Of a DNA stretch of 32,935 nt, positions 18,776 through 30,928 are shown piece after piece. Position numbers and translations under genes: made by a program. This stretch comes from Reclinomonas americana ATCC 50394 (Eukaryota > Jakobida > Jakobea > Jakobida), in contig AFZH01018780.1 in NCBI GenBank assembly GCA_048213135.1, positions 1 through 32,935 of the forward strand. Reading direction: 5' to 3'. Below the pieces are notes generated by a model, which did not search any database, was not told the DNA's origin, and worked only from the letters and a program-made list of their open reading frames with translations. Each line of letters begins with the position of its first letter. Position 1 is the stretch's first letter.

Positions 18776-21700
18776 ATGGCCGACGGCATTGCTCAGTTCC
18801 GCCAGCTGGCGCATCGCTTCCTGCAGGGTGCTGGCGACGACGGTGGCGATTCTGACTTTGTCTCTGCACTTCTCGGCGGCGACAAGAGCGACAAGTGGAA
18901 TCGGCGACGCAAGAAGTTGTCGTTGCAGATGACGAGTGCGAGCAGTCGTGCGGCGTCGTATGATCCGGAGGGCATTGGGCGCTCGCAGGCGTTGCCGTAC
19001 GCGGCGGCGCTGCATGCGGAGCGTCACGAGTACCTCCAACGCGTGTTGACCAGTGTGCGAGCCGACTACAAACCCGGCTCTGGTGAGCTGCCTTCGTCCA
19101 CCTGGAGCACCTGATCGCTTCTCACAGCGGGTGCACGCAGACTCCATCAACGTGTACGACGCGCTGCGCAGCTGCCGCAGTTTGGAGCGCTACCTCAACT
19201 GGAACTACAAGCTGAGCGACGAAGATCGGGTGCTGCTGCTCAACTACTATGTGCATGCATCGCTCGTGCCCGAGATCGACTCGTACATCATGTGCCGTTT
19301 CTTGAAGATGGTCACTCGCCTGCTCAAGTTGCGTGAAAGTGCACCTCATTTGGAGAGCAATGACAGTGCTTGCTTGGTGGCTCACACGACCACGCGCAGG
19401 CCGGAACGACTCACCGGCTTTGTGATGCCGTGGCGACCGTTCTTTGATCGCATTGTGAAGGATTTCCTGTTGCCTGTGCGCATTTCGGAGATTGCTCACA
19501 GATATGTCGCCTCCACCTCCGCCAACTACCTCGCTCCTCCTGAGTCGCGTCTCGCTCATCACATTATTTCATTCGCGCGCACAGCGACGTCCAAGAGCAT
19601 TGGCAGCTGGCTGGTCGAGGTCGTGCAAATGTCAAGGCGCTTCTTCGCCCCCGAGGCGTCGGAAGAGATTCTCGACCAGTGTCGCCAGTGGCTGTGCCCC
19701 ACCGACATGAATTGCTCGCTGGCGGTGGTGCGCTTGTGTTTGTGTGTCTGTACGCTCTCTCCAGGTCGCTCGCCTCGGTCTCATAGTGGTGACAGGCTGT
19801 GCTCGGCGCCTTCTTGCCGCCGAACCCGCCCAACCCCGCCAAGATTGTCGACGAGCTGATGGAGCTGTGGGCGTGGGATGGTGTGTTGGTGCTTGTGAGC
19901 GTTGCGTGTGGAGGAGGATGCGGGAGCTGATTGTGCTGGCGCCCGGCGCAGGTCACGATAACTTTTGGGACGCCAACTTTTTCATGATCTTCGGTCGCAT
20001 GTCGAACCACTGCGGTGACCAGATCAACTGGTCCAAGTACTTGGACCTGATCTTCACCAAGCTGATGGCGATTCTCGGTGTGTACAGAGAGAGAGAGAGC
20101 TCTCGATGTGTCGCTCGCTGACCCAGAGTGAACAGATTTGCGTATCGGCACGCTGCCCGACACGGTGGCTCGCAACCCAGCGCACAGCCTCTGCAGCATC
20201 TTCATGCAAGTGCAGGATGCCGCAGTTGCGCCTGCCTGATGTTGCGCACGTGCATGTCGGCCATGCCCTCACACGCCGATTGTCATTCCCCGTCGCAGAA
20301 TGTGGCCATTCGCAGCGGCGCCTCGCTGCTGGTGCATCTGTTGTCGCCGCAGGACCCGGCCGGTCTTGTCTTCTTGCGCCGATTCATCAACTCGGTGGAA
20401 GTGTGCGTCCCCACCTCGGCTTTGTGACGGAAGGTCGTGCGTCTGCTCACCTTGTCGCTGCGCCAGATTCTACCATCCCGCACAGACGGCCGGCTCGTAC
20501 GGCAATCTCATGTCGCTGATGGACGGGCTGTGTCTGCGCTTCTCCGATCGCTTGCTGGAAGGTTACGATGATGTTGGTGTTGCTGTTGCTGAGAGAAAAG
20601 GAGTCGCTGATTCGGCAGTGCTCTTCTTCCTCCACCCCCGCAGAGAGTGAAGGCCGTGCTGTGTACAGCTCGTCGCTGTTCTTGGAGGTTTGCTCGCAGA
20701 ACCCGAAAGTCTCAATGTTGTTGACTTGGTGCCTCTTCTGACGCTGGTGCTTTTCACAGGCATCGCACAAGGAGGAGTTTGTGCGCATTGTGTTGCCGCT
20801 GCTGCTCAAGTCCATGTACTCGAAGAACGGAAGCATGCGCAAGTTTGCGCAGCAGGGATTCAAGTATATTTCCTGTTGCGTCCTCCACTTTGTTGGTTTT
20901 TTTACTTTTATCCTGCGGTGGCATCGCTGAACGAGGGAGCGCGCCTGCGCAGTCATTGCACCCGAACTAACATTCCCGGCATTCATGGAGAACATCACGG
21001 GGTCGCTCGAGACGCTTACCGAGGTACTTTCGCGTCTTGTCCTGCTCTGGTGCCGCACGTGTGTGTGTGTGTGTGTGTTGACTTGGCATGAATGAAGGTA
21101 CACCGCGCGCCCGCTGCCTTCAACGTGTGCGGGCAAATGTACCGCAGCTTGGCCGCTGGTCCACCCGGACCGGCAGCCATACGATTGCTGTCGATCTTGC
21201 CGCACTTGCCGGGCTCGCTCATGGCCAGCAACATGTCCAAGTCGAACTCGGTGATTCGCTTCGCCTCAGGTACGTGTGCATCGCGTTCGTCGATCACGTG
21301 ACCGTCCTGCGGCATCCTCATTGGTTTTGTCAGGACTGTTGAGCATCGTGCCCATGCTTCCGTGCGATTCGTCGCATCCGGACTTGTTGCAGCTTCCCGA
21401 GGAGCACAGGTAACGTCCACGATCGGGAACGTGAGAAACTGGGTGGATGGGTGAGCTGACGATGGCGCAGGGAGGCGATTGTTCTGCTCTCGGCCAACTG
21501 GGAGGAGTGGTCATTCTCGCTCTTTAACAGCCTGATGGAGTTTGTTGCGTGCGACTTCGATGCTACTTGCCAGACATGCGACACGCAGCCTCACTTCCCG
21601 AGCGTGCAGATCAAGAATGTGTTGCCACCAAAGAAGGGCGACGTCGTGGTTGGTCCGCGGTGTCAGGTGAGAGTCGTTATTGTTGTGAATGTGGATGAGC

Positions 21701-24700
21701 GCCGTGTCCTGACGTACATTGGATCCCCCCAGCTGCTGGTCAAGCTGCTGCTGTCGCACACCACGGAGGCGGTGGCCGAGCGATTGGTGCGCCACGTGTT
21801 TGACAAACTGTCGGCGGCCATCAACATGGACATTGTCACCACGGCTTCGATCATTGTCGGTCTGGTGGCCTCGGTGCGCAGTGCGGCCACACTGCGCCTG
21901 TTCGTGGAGCACGCTCATTCGCTGTTGGTACGACGCACGGCAAGTGGTCTCGCTCCGAACCACGCGACGGAGAGTGAGTTCATGTGGAATCTGGAGATCC
22001 TCGCCGACTGTGTGTCGCCCACCGGTGCAGCTGCGCTCCCTCATGCGTGCGTCCTTGTTGGTTTTCGGGTCGCCACTTCCAAAACTCCTCAAATTTCTCA
22101 TTTCCCTTGCACAGCCGCAAGATCATGGAGATTGTCGAGGCTTGCTCGCAGAGCGACAACCGCAAGATTCGCAGCCGCGCTGCGCGCCTGTGCAAGTCGG
22201 TGCGTGGCTTCTTGACTTGAACACTCCCGCATTCTTTCGTGTTCCGACCTCTCTTCTCCCCCCTTGCAACACAGCTGCTGTGGACGCTGACGACTACCTT
22301 CCCGGTTGAGTGGCGCTGTGTGCCGCCCAGCGTTTTTGAGTCGGCTGGTGAGCGGGAACGCGAGAGTACAACAACAGCAATCGTCGTCGTCGTCGTCAAA
22401 CCACTCACCTATTGTGTGACACACAGATTTCCAGAAGGCGAGCTGGAAGTACTGGGCTCGCACGTACTCGTACGACGAGTTGCAAGTGCAGTGGCACGTG
22501 CCGGTACGCATTCCGTGGTGTATCTACTGCCCAGTGTGGAAGCGTGTGTGTATGGCTAATCGTTATCGCGTACGTGCAGAGCGTGGAGGAGGTCGAGTGC
22601 GCGTGCCAGATTGCCGCCACCGTGGTCGACACCCACCTCGATTTGCTGGACGAGTACATTGTGGAGTTCAGTGTGCTGCCGGGCGGAAGACAGCGCTCAG
22701 TGTCGGCGCCACCAGCAGTGGATAGCAGCGGCGCAGCAGCTGAGGCAGCGCCGCCGTCATCATCCACCCATCTGCAGGTCGAAGCACCCACGTCAAGCCG
22801 CTCACCGAGCGGAGCGTCGTCCGTCACGTGCGTTCGTGCACTTTTGTCTTCCTTCTCTCTTACGTTGTCTCACGTGTGTATTGTAGTGATCGACGAGGTC
22901 GCGCCATCCAGTCGCTTGTCATGCTGCGCGAGGTGTTGCGCGGTGCCAGCATGACCATTCCAGAGTTGCGGTCAGCCGCCGGCGCCGCCACGGCTCCTGA
23001 CGACACACCCGGCATTGGAGACGACGCGGAGGAGATTGACGAGCACACGTGAGTCAGCTGTTTGTCTCGCACTCACGCTTGTATGTGAGGCATGCTGATT
23101 TCACAAATTTGTTGTGTTGCGCAGTCACCCACGCCTCCCGGTAGAGGTTGATCGCGGTCGCCTGAGCATCGCTGAGCATAACCCTGCGCTGCATGGTTTG
23201 TTTGCGATCTTGTCAGCTGACTCTTGATATTCGCTTGCTCACTCTTTCCGACTTGACAACAGCGCGGATCAGCAGCATCCGGCAGCGCGTGGCCGTCACA
23301 TTGCATCACATTTGCTCTGACCTTTCGTCGTCGCTGCGTGACTTCCCGAAACTGTGGACGTCGGTGGCCAAGGTCACGGAAGCGCTGATCACGTACCGCG
23401 GTATTCCGATGCGCTACGCCGCCGCGCTGGACAGCACAGTGCAGTCGCACAAGAGCAACTACTACGATGCGTACCACGAGCGCAACCGCTATCACCGCGC
23501 CGATGCGAGTTGCGTTGGCCTTCCTGCACTGCGTGTGAATCGACAGTGATTCACCACGACCGTTTTTTTCTGTTTCCAGTCGATCGCGTCTACTCGCAGC
23601 ACATGCAGCGCATGCGTGCAGTAACGTGGGCGTCGGTGACACTGGAGAAGGAGTACGATGATTTGCTGGAGGACACCATCAACCTCTGCTTGCACGATTT
23701 CGCCGTTGTGAGGGGGTGAGTGTCGTCCGTCCGTGTGTGTTGCTGTGTTGGTCGTCGTACACAATGGCTGACGGCGTTGTGATGTGCAGAGTGGCGCAAG
23801 AAACGCTGCAGAAAATGTCGCGATTCCTTCCGTCCAAGCGCATCCGTGCCTACTTGCCGCGTTTCTTCCGTGTGCTGTCGAGTCGAGGTTTGCTTTGTGT
23901 GCGCACAGGCGTTTACATCAGGCTTGGGAATCTTACACACTCTTGTATGCACAGAGACCAAGGACGCGCAGCTGAAGGGTGCCATTTTCACGCTGCTGTC
24001 TCCAAGTTTGATTCGCCGCATTTTCGAAAGTTGGACATTCATTCAGTACCTCCTGTTGGCGTTGCTGTCGTCCATGCACATCGAAAAGGTGAGGAGAGAG
24101 TGTGCGTGAGAGAGATAAAGAATGCTGTTGCACGTGTTGACGTGCACCTTTGGCATCGCAGGTGTCCGTACAACGCCTGGTCAACACACTCGTGCACTCG
24201 CTGTTTGGCATGTACGAGATCACCATGTCGGTCATTGCTCGTGAGCGTCTGGCGGGTGGCGGCCCGCTGAGCACAGCCACTCGTTGCGTTGGCTCGCGCA
24301 CCATCATGTGTGCACACCGTGCCGCTGACTCAATTTCTTGTCTTATCGCACAGGCAATGTGGCGGTGTCGCGCATCGATGCAGTGGTTTGTTGTTCACCG
24401 ATCCACACTCCGATTGCTTCCCACATGCTAACCTCGTAACGACGCGCAGATGGACTTCCTGCTGCAGTCGGTGCGTGCTCCGAACCCAGACGCACCGCTG
24501 GTGCCGCCCGACTCCACCACCGATGCCGATCTGCGAGCGGCATATCGTGTGTTCTGCGACGACTACATGGCCGGCAAGTTTCGTTCTTTCCCCCGTCGCA
24601 TCTGTTTGCCATCTCTTTTTGACCTCGTATCTCCATTACAGCATTCCTGTGCATCACTGGAAGTTCCAGCTGGTGGTGGTGGGCTCACTGGCCGCGCTGG

Positions 24701-27700
24701 TGCGCACCGATGTGCGCCCGTCGGCCGCCGCCGTGGTGTTCCTCACGAGGCAGATGACGTCGGAGATTCTGTCGATTCGCAACACTGCGTTGCGTAAGCT
24801 TTGCACGCCACAGGGTTAGCTTGTCTGCTCAACGCCCTCTCACACAGATCGCATGCCATGAATCTCATGCTGTCCCACTTCAAGTACCCTTCGCCGCGAG
24901 TCATGATTGATCGGTGCTGCGCGTCTCTGCCATCGCGCTAGTCCCCCACCTTTTTTTCGTGTCTCACCGATGTTTGTCGGCACACAGACCTGCACTGGAC
25001 AAGCCGTCGCCATACCATCAAATCGAAGTGTTCGCCCGTGTGCCGCAGACGGAGAGCGAGTGGAAGGATTGCGAGTTCATGGAGCGAAGTGCGTGATTCG
25101 ATTGCGCGATGTACGCGTGTGTATCACATGCACTCACCCTCCCCTACACAGACTGCTTTGGATTCTACCAGCTCCCACGACGCTTCCCCGTGTACTCGTA
25201 CCGCGACGAAGTGATTCAGGCTGTGCGCAGCACGCCGGAGGGGCAGGAGCGTGTGGCCACTGTCGACGCACTGGCGGTGTTGCTCACGAACCTGTTCCAC
25301 GAACAACACAGTGCGTGCAGGGCATCATCACCTCCTTTGCCACCGAGTGTCATGCTCACTCCCTGTGCTTGTGGGTGCTTGTGCAGCGGCGGACGATGGC
25401 AAGAGCGTGAACTTTATTCGCAAGTACATTGACATGTCATTGCTGGAGGTCGACTCGAACGTTGCGTGCACCGCACCCGTACTCCTCATACTTCATCAAC
25501 GAGTTGCTCACCGTCGTCGATGTACACAGCCGGTGCCGTACAGCACCTCGCTGGCCAACATTTGGAAGGGCTGGGCGCAGATTCTCGGCCTCAAGTTGTG
25601 GGACGAGCTCAAGCCGATCCTGCACGACTTCAAGGCCATTGCTGGCCAGACCATCCCGGAGGAGCGCACCAAGATGCGCGCCACCGCCGAGATCATTGGT
25701 GGCTTGTCGCGTGGCTGCAAGCACTGGCCGTATGCCCACCAAGTGCAATACGTGCGTCGACCGCCATCTCACCTGTTGTATGAACGGTTTCGTTGGTGCT
25801 CATTTGTTGTGTGTGCGTTTCAAGTGGCGTGAGGTCAGCGAAGTGCTGCGACACTGCTTGAAGCACAGCTCGTTGCAGTGTGCTGCCGACTGGAGCGACT
25901 GCCTCCGTGATTGCGTATATGACAAGGATCCGCGGCGTATCCAGTGGCTTGTTGGTGCGTCGCTGCAACTCTCTCGCACACCATCATTCATGTGTGTGAG
26001 AATTGACTGGCTTGCGCGCTCGCAGACTTGCTGTTTGAGGACCTCGATCTGGGCGACGCATCGGTACCATCGTCACTGCATGTGCGGCGGCTGACGTACC
26101 TCGGACCGGTGATTGGCGAGCTGAGCTGGCGCAGCCCGCGACTGGACTGTTGCGTTTTGGGGGGGACAGTGGATGAAGGAAGGGAGGAGGAGGAGGAGGA
26201 GAAGGAAACAGACATGGGCGTTGACAAAAAGACTGTACAAGTATCTCACTTTTGTGATGTGCGATTGCAGATCGGGCACTCGACTTGGTGCGTGCGCATC
26301 TCGGCCACCCGTACCAGCAAGTGCGCGGACGCATTTCGTCGCTGCTCGTTCGAGTTGCGTGGGGAGGAGTAGCGCCGATTTCGCCCCTTATTCGTTGTAG
26401 TGCTCACGCTCGCGCAGGTGGTGCGCAACATGTGGAAGCCGGCCTTCCTACGCGCCTCTGGTGGCTTCCTGCTGTCGGCAGATGCCTCCGGCAACGAGGT
26501 GGACCCGGTGATCATGCAGTTCATTCGTGAGTGGGCGGCAAGTTTGGAGACGCTGGACATGGGCACTGCGATGGATGTGATTGCCGCGCAGCAGACGCTG
26601 CAGGTCGAGTCAGTTGCGTCAGCTTCTCTTTGGCACAGTCGGAACGAGAAGATGACAGTTGATTCGGGCAGGCAACGTCGACGGTTGGAAGCGCAGCGGC
26701 AGGCGAGGGTGCTTCGGTGCAACCACCGCCGCCTCCCGCCGGTCTCGGACGGTCGGCTTTGATCGACGTTGATCCGGCGCGCCTGGTGGCGCTGGCGCAG
26801 AGCCGCTCGTTGCCGGAGGAGTTGCAGGATGCACTCGAAAAGTACCTGGCGTCCGAGAATCGCACACTGGACGATTTGTCGAACCTGGTGTGTGTTGATG
26901 TATAGGTGTGCTTCGCTGCGCGGATTTCCTTGATCCTCACGTCGCATGGTGTGTCGTGCAGTTGCCCGATGTGACTGTGCCAGTGGAGCTGCAAGAGATG
27001 ATGCTGAAGCACTTGCACGGCGCCCTGCAGTCCAGTGTGACCGAGCTCGCCAGTCTGGTGAGTGAAGATGCTTGATTTCCCCAGTGTTTATCATGCCAGC
27101 TGACATGGTGGCGCTAAAGGACCAGGCCGAACTGGATGAGAGTGAGGAGGATGATCACGCGGCCGCCAGCGAAGGTAATGGGAGGCACAGTGCTTCTCCT
27201 TGTCTTTTTTTTTGCTGTGTACTCACTGCGGTAACACCGCCCACAGCCACGTTGCAAGTGGCGGATTCGCACCGACGACTGCCGGCCGAGATGCAGCAGA
27301 CGCTGCGCCTGCTGAACACGCTAAAGACGGCGCTCGATTTTGTCGCGCGCAGCAGCAGCTCGTGCAGCAATCGGTCGTACTTTATGTACACATTTGTGCT
27401 GATGCCGGTGCTGTTCAAGGCGCAATCTATTCCAGACGAGGTGCGTTTTTCTCGCGTGTGTGCTGTTGTCTCACAGCGATGGGGGCTCACTCCGTGCTGT
27501 GTATGGTTTGCAGTCGGTGAAGCGTCTGTCGCTGTCCATTTTCAGCGGCGTGGCGCACATTGTGTTTGTCGGTGCACGGTATCCGCCCGATGCGGCCCTC
27601 GTGTGGGGCGCGGAGTATGGTGCGCTGAGGGGAGGGGAAGAGTGTGGAGAAGGGAGGAAGGGAAGAGAGACGAACACTGTCTACATCAAGTCTCTGCCTC

Positions 27701-29039
27701 TCCTTTCTGTCTGTGTTGCCATTTGTGTAGAAGGCTGAGGGAGAAAGAGGGAATGAGGATGTCTTGTATTCAACGTGTATTTACCTCTCCGTTTCTGTCT
27801 CTCTGTCACCCTGTCAGTGTGTATGTGTCTTGTTTGTATGTGTTTCTCTGCCTTGGTTTCTTTCACTTCCGATTACATCTCTCGCTTCCCTCGACACGAA
27901 CGTGCGTGCTGTCATTCTTTCACCTTTGTTTCTCACTCTGCCCCCCTCTCTGTATGTCTGTTTGTCTGTCTGTTATGCGTGCATCGCTTCCGTGGTTTTC
28001 TCACTCCGATTGAGTCTCTTCTCTCCCTCCAGTCCCTCCCACTCTCTGTCTTTGTCTCATTCACTGTCTGATTACATCTTCCTCTTTCATCCTCACTCCA
28101 TCTATCTCTTCTGCACGTCTCCCCATGCCTCACTCCTCCCTTTCCCCTGCCCGCTGTAGCGCCTTCGAACTGCTCGGACCTCATCATCCAGTACGCGCAA
28201 CAACTGCTGATGGAGAACGCCAAGGATGTCACCTGGCTGCACAGACACGTTGTGCTCAGCATGCTGCAGTTGCGTGACGTCGCCTCCCCCTCCCGTCGAT
28301 GTTGGCACTGAACGAGCGTAACTCTGCGCAGGCCGCTGATTTTCCGCAACCGGTTCATGCTGACCGAGGCCTCGTGGGATCAATTCTTCGATGCGATCAT
28401 CGCGGCGCTGTCGGACAAGACGCTGGAGGTGCGCGAGGCGGCCTCAGTCACCCTGTCGGGCTACATTTCAGTGTTGGACGCTGAAGGGAAGCTGCCCGCG
28501 ATGATTGTTGCGTGACGCCCCCCGCTCCACTCGTGCCAGTCGCGATCACTCACTCCGTGTGTCGCAGGAGCGCTTCGAGGCACTGGCGAACTCGCCAATC
28601 AGGAAAAAGGGCAAGAAGTACGACCTCACCGATCCACTCTGTTGCGTCGCCCTTGCTTTTTCGCTCACTCTCCTTTGCGACTCATCGCCGAGTGCAGTGC
28701 GCGAACACACGTCGCTGCGTCAGAGTGGTATCCTCGGTCTGGCTTCCATCGTGCGCGCCTTCCCGCATGAGATCCGCCCGTACACGCCGCACGTGCTGGT
28801 GACCGTGGCCAAGCACATCAACGATCCGTCGCCCGTGCCGGTTCGTCTCACTCCCTCCATTTGGCGTGCATGAAGTTTGCAGGCTGACTTTTCCTATGAT
28901 GCAGACGGCCGTCAAGAAGGTGCTGAGCGACTTCTGGAAGACGCATCGCGACAACTGGGCCAAGGAGAAGGAGCTATTCACCGAGGAGCAATTAGACGTG
29001 CTGAGCGAGCTGATGATCGCGCCCAGCTACTACTGTTGA
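18776..29039 (+). CDS. PSME4: proteasome activator BLM10/PA200
   Basis: Forty-nine exons give 6414 nt (2137 aa), like yeast Blm10 and somewhat longer than human PA200. It is a HEAT-repeat solenoid that caps the 20S proteasome and opens its gate without ATP, acting in the nucleus and cytosol. Recognisable segments in order are KPERLTGFVMPWRPFFDRIV, LGAFLPPNPP, DQINWSKYLDLIFTKL, FYHPAQTAGSYGNLMSLMD with FSDRLLEG, SLETLTE, VQWHVPSVEE, RGCKHWPY, DKDPRRIQWL, SDKTLEVREAA and PLLREHTSLRQSGILGL. The C-terminus LMIAPSYYC fits the HbYX gate-opening motif (family usually ends YYA). Ser/Ala- and acid-rich inserts (for example near 22690-22830 and 27100-27170) explain the extra length. The start is the first ATG, which fits the flush N-terminus. 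Exon 3/4 borders are the least certain. Confidence 0.94.
21061..21078. repeat. (GT)n microsatellite in a BLM10 intron
   Basis: A GT dinucleotide run inside the intron 21024-21097, upstream of an AAG acceptor. Confidence 0.85.
27620..28159 (+). other. 540-nt intron of BLM10, T/C-rich
   Basis: The longest intron of this gene, splitting WGAEYG from APSNCSDLII. It begins purine-rich (27620-27680) and turns into a T/C-rich stretch with CTCTCC and GTCTGT motifs (27690-28140). Short forward frames in it (for example a Phe/Ser/Leu-rich one near 27764-28159) are compositional. No gene or RNA recognised inside. Confidence 0.65.
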
Positions 29040-29257
29040 GCAAAAGTGCGCAACTCTTTCTCTCTTCGTATATGTGTACATGAAATGTAGGCGTACGTAG
29101 TATGAGCATGCATCAGCAGCGACAAGGGGTTGTTGCACGAACTTGAAGCGACCAATGCTCGCATTGGGGCGAGTCATGCTTGCATTTGTTATGTCGCAAA
29201 CGCTCCGTCCGTCCGTCGCTCGCAGTCACAGTTTAGTTTGTTGTGAGAGCCAAGAGA

Positions 29258-29718
29258 ATGCAACAGTGCCCCGTGTGTGAAGCCTACTTCCCGCAAGAGA
29301 TTATCGAGCAGCACGTGGATGCGTGCCTGTCAAACCCGCCTCAACAACAACACGCACCGCTTCCGCCTGCGCCTGTGGCCGTGCACTATCCCGCACCCGT
29401 GGCACAACAGCCACAACAGCCTCAGTATGCACCACAAGTGAGGTAAGTGCACGCGCGCGCGAGAGAGAGAGAGAGAGAGGGAAGAGTGCTGTGTTCGTTT
29501 TCTCCGCTTTTTCACTCAACCGTGTGCACACCTTCGCAGCTACGTGCAGCAGCCACCGCAGGCGCACTACCCCGCAGGAAGGTGAGCGGTACCTTCTCTC
29601 ACTTTGCGTGTGTGTCGTCTTTCCTTTTTCATCACACTCATGAGGATCAATACTTTGTGCGTCGCAGCTATGTGCCGCAGCCCCCGCAACCGCAGTACCC
29701 GCCAGTGAGGTGAGCGTG

Positions 29719-29751
<33 letters not shown>

Positions 29752-30837
29752 ACTCACACACACACACACACACACACTTGCGAACATGACATTGTGTCAT
29801 GTCACCGTCTCCGTACTCAACAACGATACTTTTTGTGCGTCGCAGCTACGTGGCACAGCCACCGCAACAACCGTACCCGCAAGTGAGGTACGCGCGCTCT
29901 CCTTCTGCACTCTTCCACATCGTTTGTTTGTTCGATCTCACTCTTGTTGCCACAGCTACGTGCCGCATCAGCCGCCGCCACCGGGACCCATGTACGCCCC
30001 TGCGTGAGTAGCTCTCTCTCTCTCTTCGGCTTGCCACTTCAAGCGCGCCTCGCTCACCTCTGCTTTGCAGCATGCCGGCGCCACCGCCACCGTTTGCTCC
30101 GTACCCGGTGGCCGGCTACGTGCCGCCAACACCGCCGCCAGCATACGACGCGTTGCGTAGCGAGTCTCTCCTACTCCCTTGACCACATTCGTCTCACCGT
30201 CGCCACTGCAGACCGCACCAGCCGCTCCCGGCCTACCCCGAGGTCACACCGCACGCGCACCCACAGGCAATGCCGGTGCCAGCGCCGGTACCACACGTGG
30301 CGTTGCCGCAGCCGCCGCCACAGGCGCCAGCGCCAGCGCCGCAGCACCAGCGAGAGGGCTCGTTCCTGGCCGTGGTGGATCATCCCGCCGCCGCCGCATC
30401 GGCCACACATGCCCACCACGTGCCCGATGTTGTGCAGGGCCCGCCGCCAGTGGAGCCACCGCCATTGCCGTTGCGTCACTCGCTGTTCTTGATTGCAGGA
30501 AAGAGAAAGAGAATGCTCACTTGTCGCAGTCAAACATTCCTGCAAGTGGTCGAGGACGATGAGACCAAGGTGCGTGACCACGAGCAGGGCTTGTTCCTCC
30601 CTCCGCCCCCCACCTCGCTCACAACGAATCGACGCGCAGAGTCTTCGCCTGGCATTCGAGCTGCAGCGCCAGTTTGACCGCGAGGCACAGCCGCAAGCGT
30701 CGGGCATCTCGGCTGAGGAGGAGGAACGGTGCGCACATCTACAGATCTCCCGTCGTCTCGTTTGCCGCCTCACACACACTCCCACATGCAGATTGTTCCA
30801 ACAGTGGCTGCGTGCCAATCAGGAAGGCCCACAGTAG
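29258..30837 (+). CDS. UBZ4-type zinc-finger, Pro/Gln-rich ubiquitin-binding candidate
   Basis: Ten exons: 29258-29442, 29540-29581, 29668-29709, 29846-29887, 29956-30003, 30071-30151, 30212-30469, 30530-30569, 30640-30728, 30792-30837; 873 nt (290 aa). The N-terminal CPVC...EQHVDACL (C4, C7, H19, C23) is a C2HC finger of the Rad18/UBZ4 type that binds ubiquitin. The middle is a Pro/Gln/Tyr-rich linker of repeated SYVxQPPQxxYPxV units, then a Pro/Ala-rich region. The end has DDETKSLRLAFELQRQFDRE, resembling a ubiquitin-interacting helix, and a charged EEEERLFQQWL helix. The role could be a ubiquitin adaptor in DNA repair or protein turnover, but no partner is visible. Exon 8 uses the acceptor at 30529; the AG at 30498 would bring an early stop or a different frame. 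Confidence 0.8.
29461..29480. repeat. (GA)n microsatellite in intron 1 of the UBZ4 gene
   Basis: A 20-bp perfect GA run directly after an alternating GC tract, just downstream of the exon 1 donor. It is the reverse complement of the CT run in intron 3. Confidence 0.9.
29540..29887 (+). repeat. three tandemly duplicated 42-nt exons
   Basis: Exons 29540-29581, 29668-29709 and 29846-29887 are each exactly 42 nt and phase 2 at both ends. Each encodes SYVxQPPQxxYPxV-like units of 14 residues, and all end in a G(A/T)GAG-like donor context. The upstream intron ends of the second and third are also alike (TACTTTGTGCGTCGCAG and TACTTTTTGTGCGTCGCAG), so the duplicated unit includes intron. The end of exon 1 and the start of exon 5 carry related half-units. 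Confidence 0.85.
29719..29775. repeat. (CT)n followed by (CA)n in intron 3 of the UBZ4 gene
   Basis: About 28 bp of CT followed by CACT steps and about 20 bp of CA, filling much of intron 29710-29845. A shorter CT run recurs in intron 5 (about 30011-30025). Confidence 0.9.
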
Positions 30838-30876
30838 TCGTGCGTCGGTGTTGTTGCGTTGTGGCGACGCTCGTTG

Positions 30877-30882
30877 AATAAA
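30877..30882 (+). terminator. AATAAA poly(A) signal of the UBZ4 gene
   Basis: A canonical AATAAA hexamer 40 bp after the stop at 30837 and 46 bp before the next start codon. It is the only clear canonical hexamer I found just downstream of a stop in this window. Confidence 0.6.
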
Positions 30883-30928
30883 TGAGAGCAGTCCTCCGTC
30901 CTCCGTCTTTCGTCGTTTCTTTGTTACA

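Larger units (their letters stand above)
18776..29039 (+). other. exon map of the BLM10/PA200 gene
   Basis: Exons: 18776-19082, 19141-19327, 19400-19505, 19596-19727, 19796-19880, 19952-20077, 20136-20224, 20299-20402, 20467-20561, 20644-20687, 20760-20874, 20953-21023, 21098-21269, 21334-21409, 21471-21666, 21733-22046, 22115-22199, 22275-22347, 22427-22503, 22580-22827, 22887-23048, 23125-23195, 23263-23508, 23580-23715, 23790-23887, 23955-24088, 24162-24240, 24354-24385, 24450-24577, 24642-24788, 24848-24913, 24988-25088, 25152-25310, 25387-25460, 25530-25751, 25825-25954, 26026-26148, 26271-26353, 26418-26612, 26672-26887, 26962-27061, 27100-27174, 27247-27440, 27514-27619, 28160-28268, 28332-28506, 28568-28640, 28698-28840, 28905-29039. 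Twelve donors are GTTGCG. Acceptors at 21098 and 25825 are AAG. Confidence 0.72.

Noticed and set aside
21544-21573. 30-nt GTTGCG...CAG segment as an extra BLM10 intron
   Set aside because: It is frame-neutral, shorter than any well-supported intron here, and reads as acceptable coding sequence (VACDFDATCQ). Kept as exon.
26246-27106. 286-aa open frame on minus
   Set aside because: Antisense to BLM10 exons 38-42, where the sense strand carries the conserved family sequence.
29040-29257. Possible tRNA or small RNA in the spacer after BLM10
   Set aside because: Checked for A- and B-box-like strings and cloverleaf arms. Only short hairpins such as AATGCTCGCATT were found.
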